A stretch of DNA of 10,803 nt from JAGBWK01 sp964462445 (lineage in GTDB: Bacteria > Bacteroidota > Bacteroidia > Bacteroidales > Muribaculaceae), in contig CAYWXG010000061.1 of assembly GCA_964462445.1 (NCBI GenBank), positions 1-10,803 on the forward strand, given 5' to 3'. Shown here piece after piece: positions 1-6,252 of the stretch (positions are counted from its first letter, which is position 1; each line of letters begins with the position of its first letter). The notes beneath the pieces are model-generated. The model saw only the letters and a program-made list of their open reading frames with translations. It did no database searches and was not told the origin of the DNA. The position numbers and the translations under genes are program-made.

Positions 1-1628
1 GGGAAAAGGGTGATGGTTTCGAATTTTAGGAAACGACCGAATTCAGTTGAGAAAGCGGGCACGGTGAGTACAAGGTTTTCGCAACGAATGCCGTGAATGC
101 CTTCGCGGTATACGCCGGGTTCGTTTGATGTAATCATGCCGGGTGTCAGAGGGGTTGGATTTTCGTTGAGTCGTATGCTCTGAGGTCCTTCATGTACGTT
201 GAGGAAGTGCCCAACGCCATGTCCAGTGCCATGTAAGTAGCTTAGCCCGTGTTGCCATAGGAATTGGCGAGCGAGGGCGTCGAGTTGAGCTCCGCGTGTA
301 CCTTCCGGGAAAATGGCAGTGCCTAATGCAATATGTCCTTTCATGACGAGAGTAAAGTCGCTCTTCTCTTGTGGAGTAGGAGTGCCGAGGGCAATTGTTC
401 GAGTGATATCGGTGGTGCCGTCAAGATATTGGGCGCCGGAATCAATCAATAGCAATCCGGATGGTTGCAGTGTGGCTTTGCTTTCTTCGTTGGCACTATA
501 GTGAACAATAGCTCCATTGGCGGCATAACCCGCAATGGTATCGAAACTTAAGTCGAAAAAGAGGGGTTGCGCTTGGCGGTGCTTTTTGAGAATGTCGGCA
601 ATTGTGATTTCGGTTGTCGGGACTCCATCGGCGATTCGTTTTTCGATTTCAATTAGAGCTTTGACCAAAGCCGCGCCGTCGCGTTCCATTGCCGAGCGAG
701 TGCCTTCGATTTGGATATTATTTTTGCACCCTTTGAGCATTGGTATGGGAGATGTGCCAAAATGCAGGTTGGCTCCTAATGATGAACAGATACGCTGTGC
801 TGTGCGATTTTCGTCGACAAGAACTTTTTGAGCCGGGAGCGCTCTTAAGAAGTTGAGAATTGAAGAGTAGGGGGCAGTAGTGACTCCTGTTTCTTGTAAA
901 TAGGCTATGATTTCATCATTGATTTTTGCCGGGTCGATAAATAGGGTAGACCCTTTTGGCGATATAAATAGGAATGATGTGGCAACCGGGTTGCAAGGGA
1001 CGTCGGTGCCTCGTATATTAAGGGTCCATGCTATTTCATCGAGGGCTGAAATGAGCATTGAATCGACATTTTTAGCTTTAAGTTGGGCTATTATTGCTTT
1101 TATTTTGTCGGAAGCAGATAGCCCGGCATATTTTATGTCGTGAATAAATATTTTGTCCTGAGGTAATGGCGGGCGCTCAGTCCAAATGGTGTCGATCGGG
1201 TCAAAGTTAGTGACCAATTCAACATTGTAGAAGGCAAGACTTTGACTCAGTTTCTGATATGATGCATGTGAGAAAAGCATGCCGTCGATTCCTACGTATT
1301 GACTGTCGGGGACGTTGGTGCCAAGCCAATTAGCGATAGATGGAGTTTCGGCAAGACCATCTTTCATAAGAATAATTTCAGAGCCGTCGAGTTGTTGTGC
1401 GGCTTGAATGAAATATCGAGAATCGGTCCAAAGTAGAGCCTTGTCGAGAGTAACAACGAGGTCTCCGGCAGAGCCGGTGAATCCTGAGAGAAAACGTCGG
1501 GCTTGCCAATGTGCAGCAAGATATTCGCTTTGATGGGGGTCGAGCTGTGGAATTATAGTGGCATAGATGCCGTTGGCTTTCATTTGGTTGCGTAGAGCTT
1601 GCAAGCGCGATGTAATTGTAGTGTTCAT
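1..1628 (-). CDS. Xaa-Pro aminopeptidase (M24B family), C-terminus cut by window edge
   Basis: This gene encodes a cytosolic-type metallopeptidase that removes an N-terminal residue preceding proline. Translating leftward from ATG at 1628 (MNTTITSRLQALRNQ) gives 542 uninterrupted codons before the edge. The family is normally about 590-600 residues, so roughly 50 C-terminal residues are missing, most of the M24_C region. The layout fits the three-domain eukaryote-like form: two creatinase-N type domains (about 1-130 and 160-310), then the pita-bread catalytic domain (about 315-530). All five dinuclear metal ligands are present: D396 and D407 in DSGAQYLDGTTD, H470 in GTGHGVGHF, E503 in NEPGVY and E517 in GIRCEN; the spacings match human XPNPEP1. 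No signal peptide is visible. The start lies 56 nt after the stop of the upstream CxxC protein gene, with no clear promoter or terminator between them, so read-through is possible. Family assignment is secure; the physiological substrates are not known. Confidence 0.95.
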   Translation of the reverse strand, partial: MNTTITSRLQALRNQMKANGIYATIIPQLDPHQSEYLAAHWQARRFLSGFTGSAGDLVVTLDKALLWTDSRYFIQAAQQLDGSEIILMKDGLAETPSIANWLGTNVPDSQYVGIDGMLFSHASYQKLSQSLAFYNVELVTNFDPIDTIWTERPPLPQDKIFIHDIKYAGLSASDKIKAIIAQLKAKNVDSMLISALDEIAWTLNIRGTDVPCNPVATSFLFISPKGSTLFIDPAKINDEIIAYLQETGVTTAPYSSILNFLRALPAQKVLVDENRTAQRICSSLGANLHFGTSPIPMLKGCKNNIQIEGTRSAMERDGAALVKALIEIEKRIADGVPTTEITIADILKKHRQAQPLFFDLSFDTIAGYAANGAIVHYSANEESKATLQPSGLLLIDSGAQYLDGTTDITRTIALGTPTPQEKSDFTLVMKGHIALGTAIFPEGTRGAQLDALARQFLWQHGLSYLHGTGHGVGHFLNVHEGPQSIRLNENPTPLTPGMITSNEPGVYREGIHGIRCENLVLTVPAFSTEFGRFLKFETITLF

Positions 1629-1684
1629 GGTGCTTGTTGTATTGTGGCTAATTAATTATGTTGCTTTTAGTTATTAACAAATGG

Positions 1685-2824
1685 TTATCTATATGGATTT
1701 TTAGTGCCGGGATAATGTTTGCAAGTAGGGCATTTGGAGTGCCAATGCTCATCGTAATGGCCGCAATGCGAGCATCTTGACCCGGCCGAGTGGTAAAGAC
1801 CAATGAGTTCACGATTGGGTTCGGCGTATTCGGGGCTTGTCCCACCATGGTAGAGTCGTGTCCCGCCACAATCGGGGCATATCTGTTTGTTGTTATTGTT
1901 GTCCCTTCTTCCATCGTTGTCATTGTTATTGTACCCGTTGTATTCAGCTTTGTCTTTGCTTGTGACATTCCCAGAGGCATCAAGGTAGGTTGTTGCCGCA
2001 ATGACATAGCCCGGGTAGCCGGAGTTTTCACACGCTTTACACTTGCCGGTCCCGCCACATATAGCGCAAGCTCCGGTTGTTTGACAGTTATAACATGGGA
2101 TAATAGTGCCATATCCGGCGGAAACTATATATCCTTTGCCTTCACAGAATGGGCATTGGGTTGTTTGGCCGAAGCACATTTTGCACTGCGTGCTTCCACT
2201 ACAGTTGGGGCATAGACGATAGCGTATACGTTGTTGAGAGCCGTTGGGGTATTCATTCACGATAACGAATCCGCCATATCCGAGTTCTTCACGCCATGTT
2301 TTGATGCCGGAGTTATGGTTATGATTGTGGTTATGATTGTGATTTTTTGGGGCAACTCTATCGTTGCTCTTTGAAGCACCGGTGCCGGTAAACTCGATGT
2401 AGTCGCTTTGAGCTAAATTGGTGCCTTTAGGGTCGTGGATGGTAACAACTATATTATATTTGTTTCTTCCGCTTAATAAGTTTAAGTCGTCAAGATCAAT
2501 AGTATAGTAAAAATCTGAGTAATGATGTGATTTTTGTTTGGGAGTGAAGGACTTTTTAAAAAATGCCGTACCGCGACTTGTGCGTTCCTCACTTTTGATG
2601 TTGTGCCATTCTTTATCGGGACCTTGAACCCAAATAGCTATATATCCGCGCGTGTTAATCATGTTGTTAACAGTGAAGTCGCAGTGTACTCTCATTGCCG
2701 GGCGGTTGCCGATTGTCAAATTGTGCTCGATCCAGACTTTATTTGCCTTAGCCGATGGGGCTTGTGCATTAGTTGAAACAATGCACAACATTGCTAAGCA
2801 AAATGTAAGAATAAAGTGTTTCAT
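1685..2824 (-). CDS. exported protein with nine CxxC motifs (DnaJ-like cysteine-rich) and Asn-His repeat, function unknown
   Basis: A 379-residue protein of unknown function. I start it at the ATG at 2824 because that gives a signal peptide (KHF, hydrophobic LTFCLAMLCIV, then STNAQA; cleavage near residue 20-22). A further in-frame ATG at 2905 would bury the signal and lies upstream of the likely promoter. There is no lipobox before a Cys. Residues about 25-150 look like a beta-rich domain (KVWIEHNL, FTVNNMINTRGYIAIWVQG, YTIDLDDLNLLSG, YNIVVTIHDPKG); from memory, similar domains occur in other exported Bacteroidales proteins. Residues 161-171 alternate Asn and His. Residues 205-265 hold six CxxC pairs (CPNC, CKMC, CPFC, CYNC, CAIC, CKAC), some followed by Gly-x-Gly as in the DnaJ zinc domain. 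An Asn/Asp-rich linker (about 299-313) leads to three more (CPDC 316, CSHC 351, CPTC 365). It probably binds zinc, or the pairs form disulfides; partners cannot be inferred. Confidence 0.85.
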   Translation of the reverse strand: MKHFILTFCLAMLCIVSTNAQAPSAKANKVWIEHNLTIGNRPAMRVHCDFTVNNMINTRGYIAIWVQGPDKEWHNIKSEERTSRGTAFFKKSFTPKQKSHHYSDFYYTIDLDDLNLLSGRNKYNIVVTIHDPKGTNLAQSDYIEFTGTGASKSNDRVAPKNHNHNHNHNHNSGIKTWREELGYGGFVIVNEYPNGSQQRIRYRLCPNCSGSTQCKMCFGQTTQCPFCEGKGYIVSAGYGTIIPCYNCQTTGACAICGGTGKCKACENSGYPGYVIAATTYLDASGNVTSKDKAEYNGYNNNDNDGRRDNNNNKQICPDCGGTRLYHGGTSPEYAEPNRELIGLYHSAGSRCSHCGHYDEHWHSKCPTCKHYPGTKNPYR

Positions 2825-2860
2825 TATAAGTTGTATAATGGAAGTATCATTGAAATTATG

Positions 2861-2868
2861 CAAATATA
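2861..2868 (-). promoter_or_regulatory. candidate -7 element (TATATTTG) for the CxxC protein gene
   Basis: Read on the minus strand, 2868-2861 is TATATTTG, an exact match to the Bacteroidota TAnnTTTG element, placed about 37 nt before the chosen ATG. I find no good -33 TTTG at the usual 17-21 nt spacing (TTTC at 2888-2885, gap 16, is the nearest). The element supports the 2824 start but is weak evidence on its own. Confidence 0.4.
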
Positions 2869-3010
2869 GCAAAAAAATGAGCGAGAAATGGGATTTTCTT
2901 GCCAATATTTTTTGTTAAAGTTGAAAATGTGAGTTGGACACTTCTCAATTGTAAAAATATAGGTAAAATTAGATGGTTATTTTGGAATTGGGCTTGAAAT
3001 TGAATTATAA

Positions 3011-3706
3011 TCAAATGTATCCCAAAATACTGAGAATGAAAGGGGCGAGCAAGGCAGTAAAAAGCCCGTTGAGAGTCAGTCCGAGCGATGAGTAGGCTCC
3101 ATAACGTTGGCTGCGTTCCATTGCGGCCGAAGTCCCGACGGCGTGAGCAGCCGTGCCAATCGATAGTCCGGTAGCTATTTGACTGCGAAGCCGGCTTATA
3201 CGAGCCATGCTAAATCCCGCCATGGCTCCAAATATCCCAGTGCAGACTACTACGGCGGCGGTGAGTGAAGGTATGCCCCCGGTGGCGGTTGAAATCTCCA
3301 TGGCAATCGGGGTTGTTACAGCTTTTGGTGCAATGGACAATATTACTTCTCGCGAGGCTCCAAGAAATTCGGCTATAAGCACGACGGAAATAACGCCAAT
3401 TACACATCCGGCAATTTCGGCAATCAGAAGAGGCAACATTTGTTTTTTTATTGATTCAAGTTGGCGGTATAGGGGGACGCCAAGAGCCACAACCGCAGGC
3501 TTGAGCCAAAAATCAATATATTTACCTCCTTCATTATAAGTATCGTAGTCAATGCCTAATCCCATAAGCAGGCATATTAGAACGATTATCGATAGTAATA
3601 TGGGGTTTAGCAATTTTATCCCTGTGCGTTTTTGCAAAATTTGTGCTGCAACAAAAATGCAAAATGTCAGAGCTATCAGGAAATATTTATTGGTCAGCAG
3701 TTCCAT
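3011..3706 (-). CDS. lrgB: LrgB/CidB family membrane protein
   Basis: Membrane partner of the LrgA/CidA protein encoded just upstream. The family was first described as antiholin-like in Staphylococcus; in Bacillus subtilis and Streptococcus mutans homologous pairs transport pyruvate, which is the more direct functional evidence. The 231 residues are hydrophobic throughout with several predicted membrane helices. The conserved core is visible as SIAPKAVTTPIAMEIS (about 125-140), GGIPSLTAAVVVCTGIFGA and GTAAHAVGTSAAME (about 184-197), ending in a hydrophobic GLTLNGLFTALLAPFILSIL segment. Length is typical for the family. Its ATG at 3706 lies inside the end of lrgA: the genes overlap by 20 nt in different frames, indicating translational coupling and a two-subunit product. 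Family call is firm; what it transports in this organism is inference. Confidence 0.93.
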   Translation of the reverse strand: MELLTNKYFLIALTFCIFVAAQILQKRTGIKLLNPILLSIIVLICLLMGLGIDYDTYNEGGKYIDFWLKPAVVALGVPLYRQLESIKKQMLPLLIAEIAGCVIGVISVVLIAEFLGASREVILSIAPKAVTTPIAMEISTATGGIPSLTAAVVVCTGIFGAMAGFSMARISRLRSQIATGLSIGTAAHAVGTSAAMERSQRYGAYSSLGLTLNGLFTALLAPFILSILGYI

Positions 3707-4079
3707 CGAGGTGATTATTTATAGGATGAGATTGGTGGCGTGAAGTGAAATTGCGCACGTATTGATGCACCCGACCGGTTGTGGCTATAATAATAAATGT
3801 GCTAACAATAGTAGCAATAGCAATAGGGAGTAATTCTCCTTTTATAAGATCGAGGCAGCACATTAGTCCAACGCCTGCGGGCACGAAGAAAAATCCAAGA
3901 TTGCGAACTAAAAAGTCGGCAACGCGCTCAATGTGTTTTAAGCTGATGATACGAAATTTGAGGGCGGTTGTCAGAAGAAGCATGCCAATGATGCTTGATG
4001 GAATTGGAATATTGGTGAGCGCTACGATGAGTTCGCCGCCAGCGAGAAAAGCAAATAATAAACCAAATTGTAAAATCAT
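3687..4079 (-). CDS. lrgA: LrgA/CidA family membrane protein
   Basis: Small holin-like membrane protein of 130 residues, partner of LrgB. About four hydrophobic segments are visible, with the family hallmarks LTNIPIPSSIIGMLLL (about 22-37) and LGFFFVPAGVGLM (about 61-73), and a hydrophilic C-terminal tail (HQYVRNFTSRHQSHP) likely in the cytoplasm. The stop at 3687 overlaps the lrgB start. The gene follows oxyR on the same strand after an 89-nt gap, a setting that recalls cidABC beside the LysR regulator CidR in Firmicutes; here, however, the regulator has the OxyR cysteines. Whether oxyR and lrgAB share a transcript is open: a weak terminator-like hairpin lies in the gap, and TAAATTTC at 4101-4094 is only a one-mismatch -7 candidate. 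The family assignment is firm. Confidence 0.92.
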   Translation of the reverse strand: MILQFGLLFAFLAGGELIVALTNIPIPSSIIGMLLLTTALKFRIISLKHIERVADFLVRNLGFFFVPAGVGLMCCLDLIKGELLPIAIATIVSTFIIIATTGRVHQYVRNFTSRHQSHPINNHLDGTADQ

Positions 4080-4130
4080 GTTATCTCGTAAATGAAATTT
4101 AAGGCAATCATAAGTCGCCTATTGAGTTGT

Positions 4131-4157
4131 AATAAAAATGAGTATGTCTGAGATACT
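4131..4157 (-). terminator. weak intrinsic terminator candidate after oxyR
   Basis: Read on the minus strand, AGTAT (4157-4153) and ATACT (4145-4141) pair around a 7-nt loop, followed after two bases by a T-rich stretch TTTTTATT (4138-4131). The five-pair AU-rich stem is marginal, so it may only partly stop oxyR transcripts before lrgA. Confidence 0.3.
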
Positions 4158-4168
4158 GTCGCTAACAA

Positions 4169-5095
4169 TTAGATTACTTTTTGGGTTGGTTTTAGAGAGA
4201 GAAGTTCTGCGGGTACGCAACCTTGTAGTTCATTTATAATTACGTTGAGAAGAGTGTGACGTACGTAGTTCTTAGCAGTAAGCATCACGATTTGTCGAGA
4301 AGGAGTTGGAATTGCAAATGGTCGCACTAATTCTTGTTGTGATTCGTTGAGTTGTGAAAGTGCTAGTTCGGGAATGACAGTTGTACCTCTTCCGCATTCT
4401 ACCATACGCATAAATGTTTCGATACTTCCTAATTGATAGGCTTGTTGTGATGCCAGTGCGGATTTGAAATGGCAGAATTTGACAAATTGGTCGCGAAAAC
4501 AATGTCCTTGGTCGAGCATCCATAATAGTTCGTTGGCAAGGTCGGCTACCCGAATGATTTTGTTCCCAAAAAGTCGGCTATTGCGCGAGATGTAGGCGAA
4601 ATATTTTTCGTAGAAAATGTGGTGTATATTGAAATCTTCGAGTCCGGGGAGCGAGGCTAAGATGCCTGCGTCGATATCTCCTTTTGTGAGCGCGACTTTC
4701 ATATCGGCAGTTTTCATTTCGATGACGCGAAAATCAAGTTGTGGATATTTTTTGCTAAGTTGAGGGATAAAGCGAGGTAGCAAGTAGGGGGCAATAGTTG
4801 GTAGAATACCGAGAGTGAAAGAGCCGCTGAGAGAGTGCTTCTCTTCTTCCACCATATTTTTTATGCGGTTGATTTGAACAATTGCTTCGCGGGCTTGTTC
4901 TATTATGTGAACACCAATTGGAGTTGGGACAACAGGCTGTTGAGAACGATCAAAAATTCGAGTATCAAGTTCTTCCTCCAACTTTTGTATCATTGCACTT
5001 AAAGTGGGTTGAGTGACACGGCAATATTCCGCAGCTTTGGTGAAATGGCGCAGTCGATCGACGGCGATGATGTACTCTAATTGTTGTAAAGTCAT
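4169..5095 (-). CDS. oxyR: OxyR, peroxide-sensing LysR-type transcription regulator
   Basis: A 308-residue LysR-type regulator that activates peroxide-defence genes. The N-terminal winged helix-turn-helix (about 1-60) shows HFTKAAEYCRVTQPTLSAMI and KLEEELDTRIFDR; a linker helix follows (about 62-88), then the periplasmic-binding-like sensor domain (about 92-300). The diagnostic redox cysteines are present as C199 in QGHCFRDQ and C208 in KFCHF, nine residues apart and at the same numbers as in E. coli OxyR, where peroxide forms a C199-C208 disulfide. This separates it from metabolite-sensing LysR proteins such as CidR. The gene is divergent from dps, a known OxyR target in Bacteroides. A near-consensus OxyR operator lies in the 140-nt intergenic region and covers the likely oxyR -7 element, suggesting autoregulation. 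The start at 5095 gives MTLQQLEYIIAV, the standard LysR N-terminus. A small 3' extension (LKPTQKVI) follows the conserved domain. Confidence 0.95.
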   Translation of the reverse strand: MTLQQLEYIIAVDRLRHFTKAAEYCRVTQPTLSAMIQKLEEELDTRIFDRSQQPVVPTPIGVHIIEQAREAIVQINRIKNMVEEEKHSLSGSFTLGILPTIAPYLLPRFIPQLSKKYPQLDFRVIEMKTADMKVALTKGDIDAGILASLPGLEDFNIHHIFYEKYFAYISRNSRLFGNKIIRVADLANELLWMLDQGHCFRDQFVKFCHFKSALASQQAYQLGSIETFMRMVECGRGTTVIPELALSQLNESQQELVRPFAIPTPSRQIVMLTAKNYVRHTLLNVIINELQGCVPAELLSLKPTQKVI

Positions 5096-5122
5096 TGTGT
5101 ATCAATAATTATGATGGGGTAA

Positions 5123-5158
5123 ATAGAATTTGTCTATGCAAAGATAGGAATTATCTGT
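5123..5158. promoter_or_regulatory. OxyR operator (four-part ATAG/CTAT motif)
   Basis: The sequence contains ATAG (5123-5126), 7 nt, CTAT (5134-5137), 6 nt, ATAG (5144-5147), 7 nt, CTGT (5155-5158). The known E. coli OxyR consensus is ATAG-n7-CTAT-n7-ATAG-n7-CTAT, so 15 of 16 signature bases match, with one spacer a base short. It abuts the -33 element of the dps promoter and spans the oxyR -7 element. Binding itself is inferred. Confidence 0.65.
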
Positions 5159-5166
5159 TTGACAAA
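5139..5166 (-). promoter_or_regulatory. candidate oxyR promoter
   Basis: On the minus strand TATCTTTG (5146-5139) matches TAnnTTTG exactly, and TTTG (5166-5163) sits 16 nt upstream, slightly closer than usual. A start near 5132 would leave a leader of about 37 nt. The -7 element lies inside the OxyR operator, so bound OxyR should compete with polymerase here. Confidence 0.45.
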
Positions 5167-5189
5167 CGATTATTTGAGCATTAACTTTG
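5158..5189 (+). promoter_or_regulatory. dps promoter (TTTG-N20-TAACTTTG)
   Basis: TTTG at 5158-5161 and TAACTTTG at 5182-5189 are separated by 20 nt, an ideal Bacteroidota primary-sigma promoter. Transcription would start near 5196, giving a leader of about 40 nt before the dps ATG. The OxyR operator ends at the first base of the -33 element, a position suited to activation by polymerase contact. Confidence 0.7.
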
Positions 5190-5235
5190 TAAAAAAACAG
5201 AAAAAGAATAATTAACTCTCTAAATTATATTTATT

Positions 5236-5721
5236 ATGAAAACGATGGATTTTTTAAGCTTAAATGAAAATAAAGTGGCTAATGTAGTTGCCGGGTTGAA
5301 TCAATTGTTGGCCGACTTTCAAGTATATTATACTAATCTTCGTGGCATGCATTGGAATATCAAAGGGCATGGATTCTTCGTGTTGCATGAAAAATTTGAG
5401 CATATGTATGATGATGCGGCGACAAAGATAGATGAGATTGCGGAACGCATCTTGACTCTTGGCGGAGTGCCTGAGAGTCGTTTTAGCAAATATTTGGAAG
5501 TGGCTAAAGTTAAAGAAGAAGCTGATGTTACTTGCGGGCATGCGGCAATCGAAAATATTCTTGCTACATATAAATATATGATTGCGGCAGAACGTAGCTT
5601 GATAGCATTGGCTGCAGATGCCGGTGATGATGTTACTGTAGACTTGCTGACAGGCTATCTCAAAGAGCAAGAAAAAATGGTTTGGATGTTGGTTGCATTC
5701 AGTACAAGAACTTGTCAATAA
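5236..5721 (+). CDS. dps: Dps, DNA-binding ferritin-like protein from starved cells
   Basis: A 161-residue mini-ferritin that forms a dodecameric cage, oxidises Fe(II) with hydrogen peroxide and stores the iron, limiting Fenton damage to DNA in the cytoplasm. The intersubunit ferroxidase ligands are all visible and correctly spaced: H39 in LRGMHWNIKG, H51 and E55 in HEKFEHMYDD, D66 and E70 in KIDEIAERI (compare H31, H43, D47, D58, E62 of Listeria Dps, with Glu in place of the first Asp). The four-helix bundle fills most of the chain. There is no long Lys-rich N-terminal tail of the E. coli type, so DNA binding by the tail is doubtful. The start at 5236 matches the usual MKT-type N-terminus; no Shine-Dalgarno is present, only an AT-rich leader. 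The ending (FSTRTCQ) differs from what I recall of Bacteroides homologues. Divergence from oxyR and the operator between them point to peroxide induction. Confidence 0.95.
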   Translation: MKTMDFLSLNENKVANVVAGLNQLLADFQVYYTNLRGMHWNIKGHGFFVLHEKFEHMYDDAATKIDEIAERILTLGGVPESRFSKYLEVAKVKEEADVTCGHAAIENILATYKYMIAAERSLIALAADAGDDVTVDLLTGYLKEQEKMVWMLVAFSTRTCQ

Positions 5722-5881
5722 ATTTTGATAGGGTAGGATTGATGTTCGAGAAACTTAAGTCTTGATTGGTGTGTTTTCGACGATTATTACGCAAATAGAT
5801 TAAAGGAATCTCTGAATTCAATAAGGATTATTAATAGGTTAACAAATATAATTTAATTCGACAAACAAGTGGGGCTGCAGG

Positions 5882-5900
5882 AATGCGGTCCCGCATTTTT
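5882..5900 (+). terminator. intrinsic terminator downstream of dps
   Basis: AATGCGG (5882-5888) and CCGCATT (5891-5897) are exact inverted repeats, best drawn as a six-pair stem with a GTCC tetraloop, and the T run continues to 5900. T-run polarity indicates plus-strand transcription. It lies 160 nt after the dps stop, so either dps has a long 3' UTR or another transcript ends here. Confidence 0.6.
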
Positions 5901-5952
5901 CTACGTTAGGGAATAAAATAAGGGAGTAATGGAAAATGGAGGATAAGCAGGG

Positions 5953-5989
5953 ATCGGACAATTTTTTTGAAGTGTTTGGTGCCGATTTT
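5953..5989 (+). terminator. weak second hairpin, possible backup terminator
   Basis: ATCGG (5953-5957) pairs with CCGAT (5982-5986), extendable by CA/TG with a one-base bulge, and TTT follows to 5989. The loop is large (about 20 nt), so this is a low-confidence call. Confidence 0.2.
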
Positions 5990-6002
5990 AGGGGTGAAAA
6001 AC

Positions 6003-6061
6003 AAAAAATGCCCAATAATTGAGAAAAAAATCGCAAAAATCGTAAAAAATATTTGGAAAAA
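6003..6061. promoter_or_regulatory. A-tract array upstream of the tRNA promoter (UP-like, possibly curved DNA)
   Basis: Five runs of 5-7 adenines are centred near 6005.5, 6027, 6037, 6046.5 and 6059, with spacings of about 21, 10, 9.5 and 12.5 nt, close to helical turns. They end three bases before the -33 element of the tRNA promoter. Such arrays bend DNA and can act as UP elements at stable-RNA promoters; activity here is inferred. Confidence 0.4.
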
Positions 6062-6063
6062 GT

Positions 6064-6093
6064 TTTGCGGTTTAAAAACTTTGCGTAACTTTG
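6064..6093 (+). promoter_or_regulatory. promoter of the tRNA-tuf operon (TTTG-N18-TAACTTTG)
   Basis: TTTG (6064-6067) and an exact TAACTTTG (6086-6093) are separated by 18 nt. The predicted start near 6100 gives a leader of about 48 nt before the first tRNA. The -7 octamer is identical to that of dps. It is the best promoter I can find for the tRNAs and probably tuf. Confidence 0.7.
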
Positions 6094-6147
6094 CAACCGC
6101 ATTTGGGTCACAAACGAAGACCGAAGTGTAAGAGAAAATTGAAACAT

Positions 6148-6221
6148 GCCTCTTTAGCTCAGTTGGCCAGAGCACGTGATTTGTAATCTCGGGGTCGTTG
6201 GTTCGAATCCGACAAGAGGCT
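6148..6221 (+). tRNA. tRNA-Thr (anticodon TGT)
   Basis: A 74-nt cloverleaf: acceptor GCCTCTT/AAGAGGC, D-stem GCTC/GAGC, anticodon loop TTTGTAA with TGT at 6182-6184 (reads ACA and related Thr codons), T-arm GTTGG-TTCGAAT-CCGAC, discriminator T, no encoded CCA. The anticodon stem CGTGA/TCTCG contains a central U-U mismatch (positions 29-41). It corresponds in position to E. coli thrU but is followed by a 228-nt spacer rather than a few bases. Confidence 0.95.
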
Positions 6222-6252
6222 CTAAAAAATACAAACAATTTGCCGAAAATCA

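Larger units (their letters stand above)
5722..6147. other. gene-free intergenic region between dps and the tRNA operon
   Basis: This 426-nt stretch has no open reading frame resembling a known protein. I see a terminator hairpin at 5882-5900, a weaker hairpin at 5953-5989, five A-tracts between 6003 and 6061 and the tRNA operon promoter at 6064-6093. The first 160 nt after dps (5722-5881) are AT-rich with nothing I can assign. Confidence 0.6.

Noticed and set aside
313..1143. Three plus-strand frames opposite the aminopeptidase
   Set aside because: They lie antisense to a continuous M24B peptidase frame with all metal ligands and resemble no protein family.
1648..2112. Second minus-strand frame (154 codons) overlapping the CxxC protein
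   Set aside because: Out-of-frame shadow with low-complexity Thr/Met content; the other frame has an ordered signal peptide and nine CxxC motifs.
2825..2905. N-terminal extension of the CxxC protein from an upstream in-frame ATG
   Set aside because: It would place 27 residues ahead of a clear signal peptide and start upstream of the TATATTTG promoter element.
4169..5095. LysR protein as CidR/AlsR-type regulator of lrgAB
   Set aside because: The C199/C208 pair in the GHCFRDQ context and divergence from dps identify OxyR.
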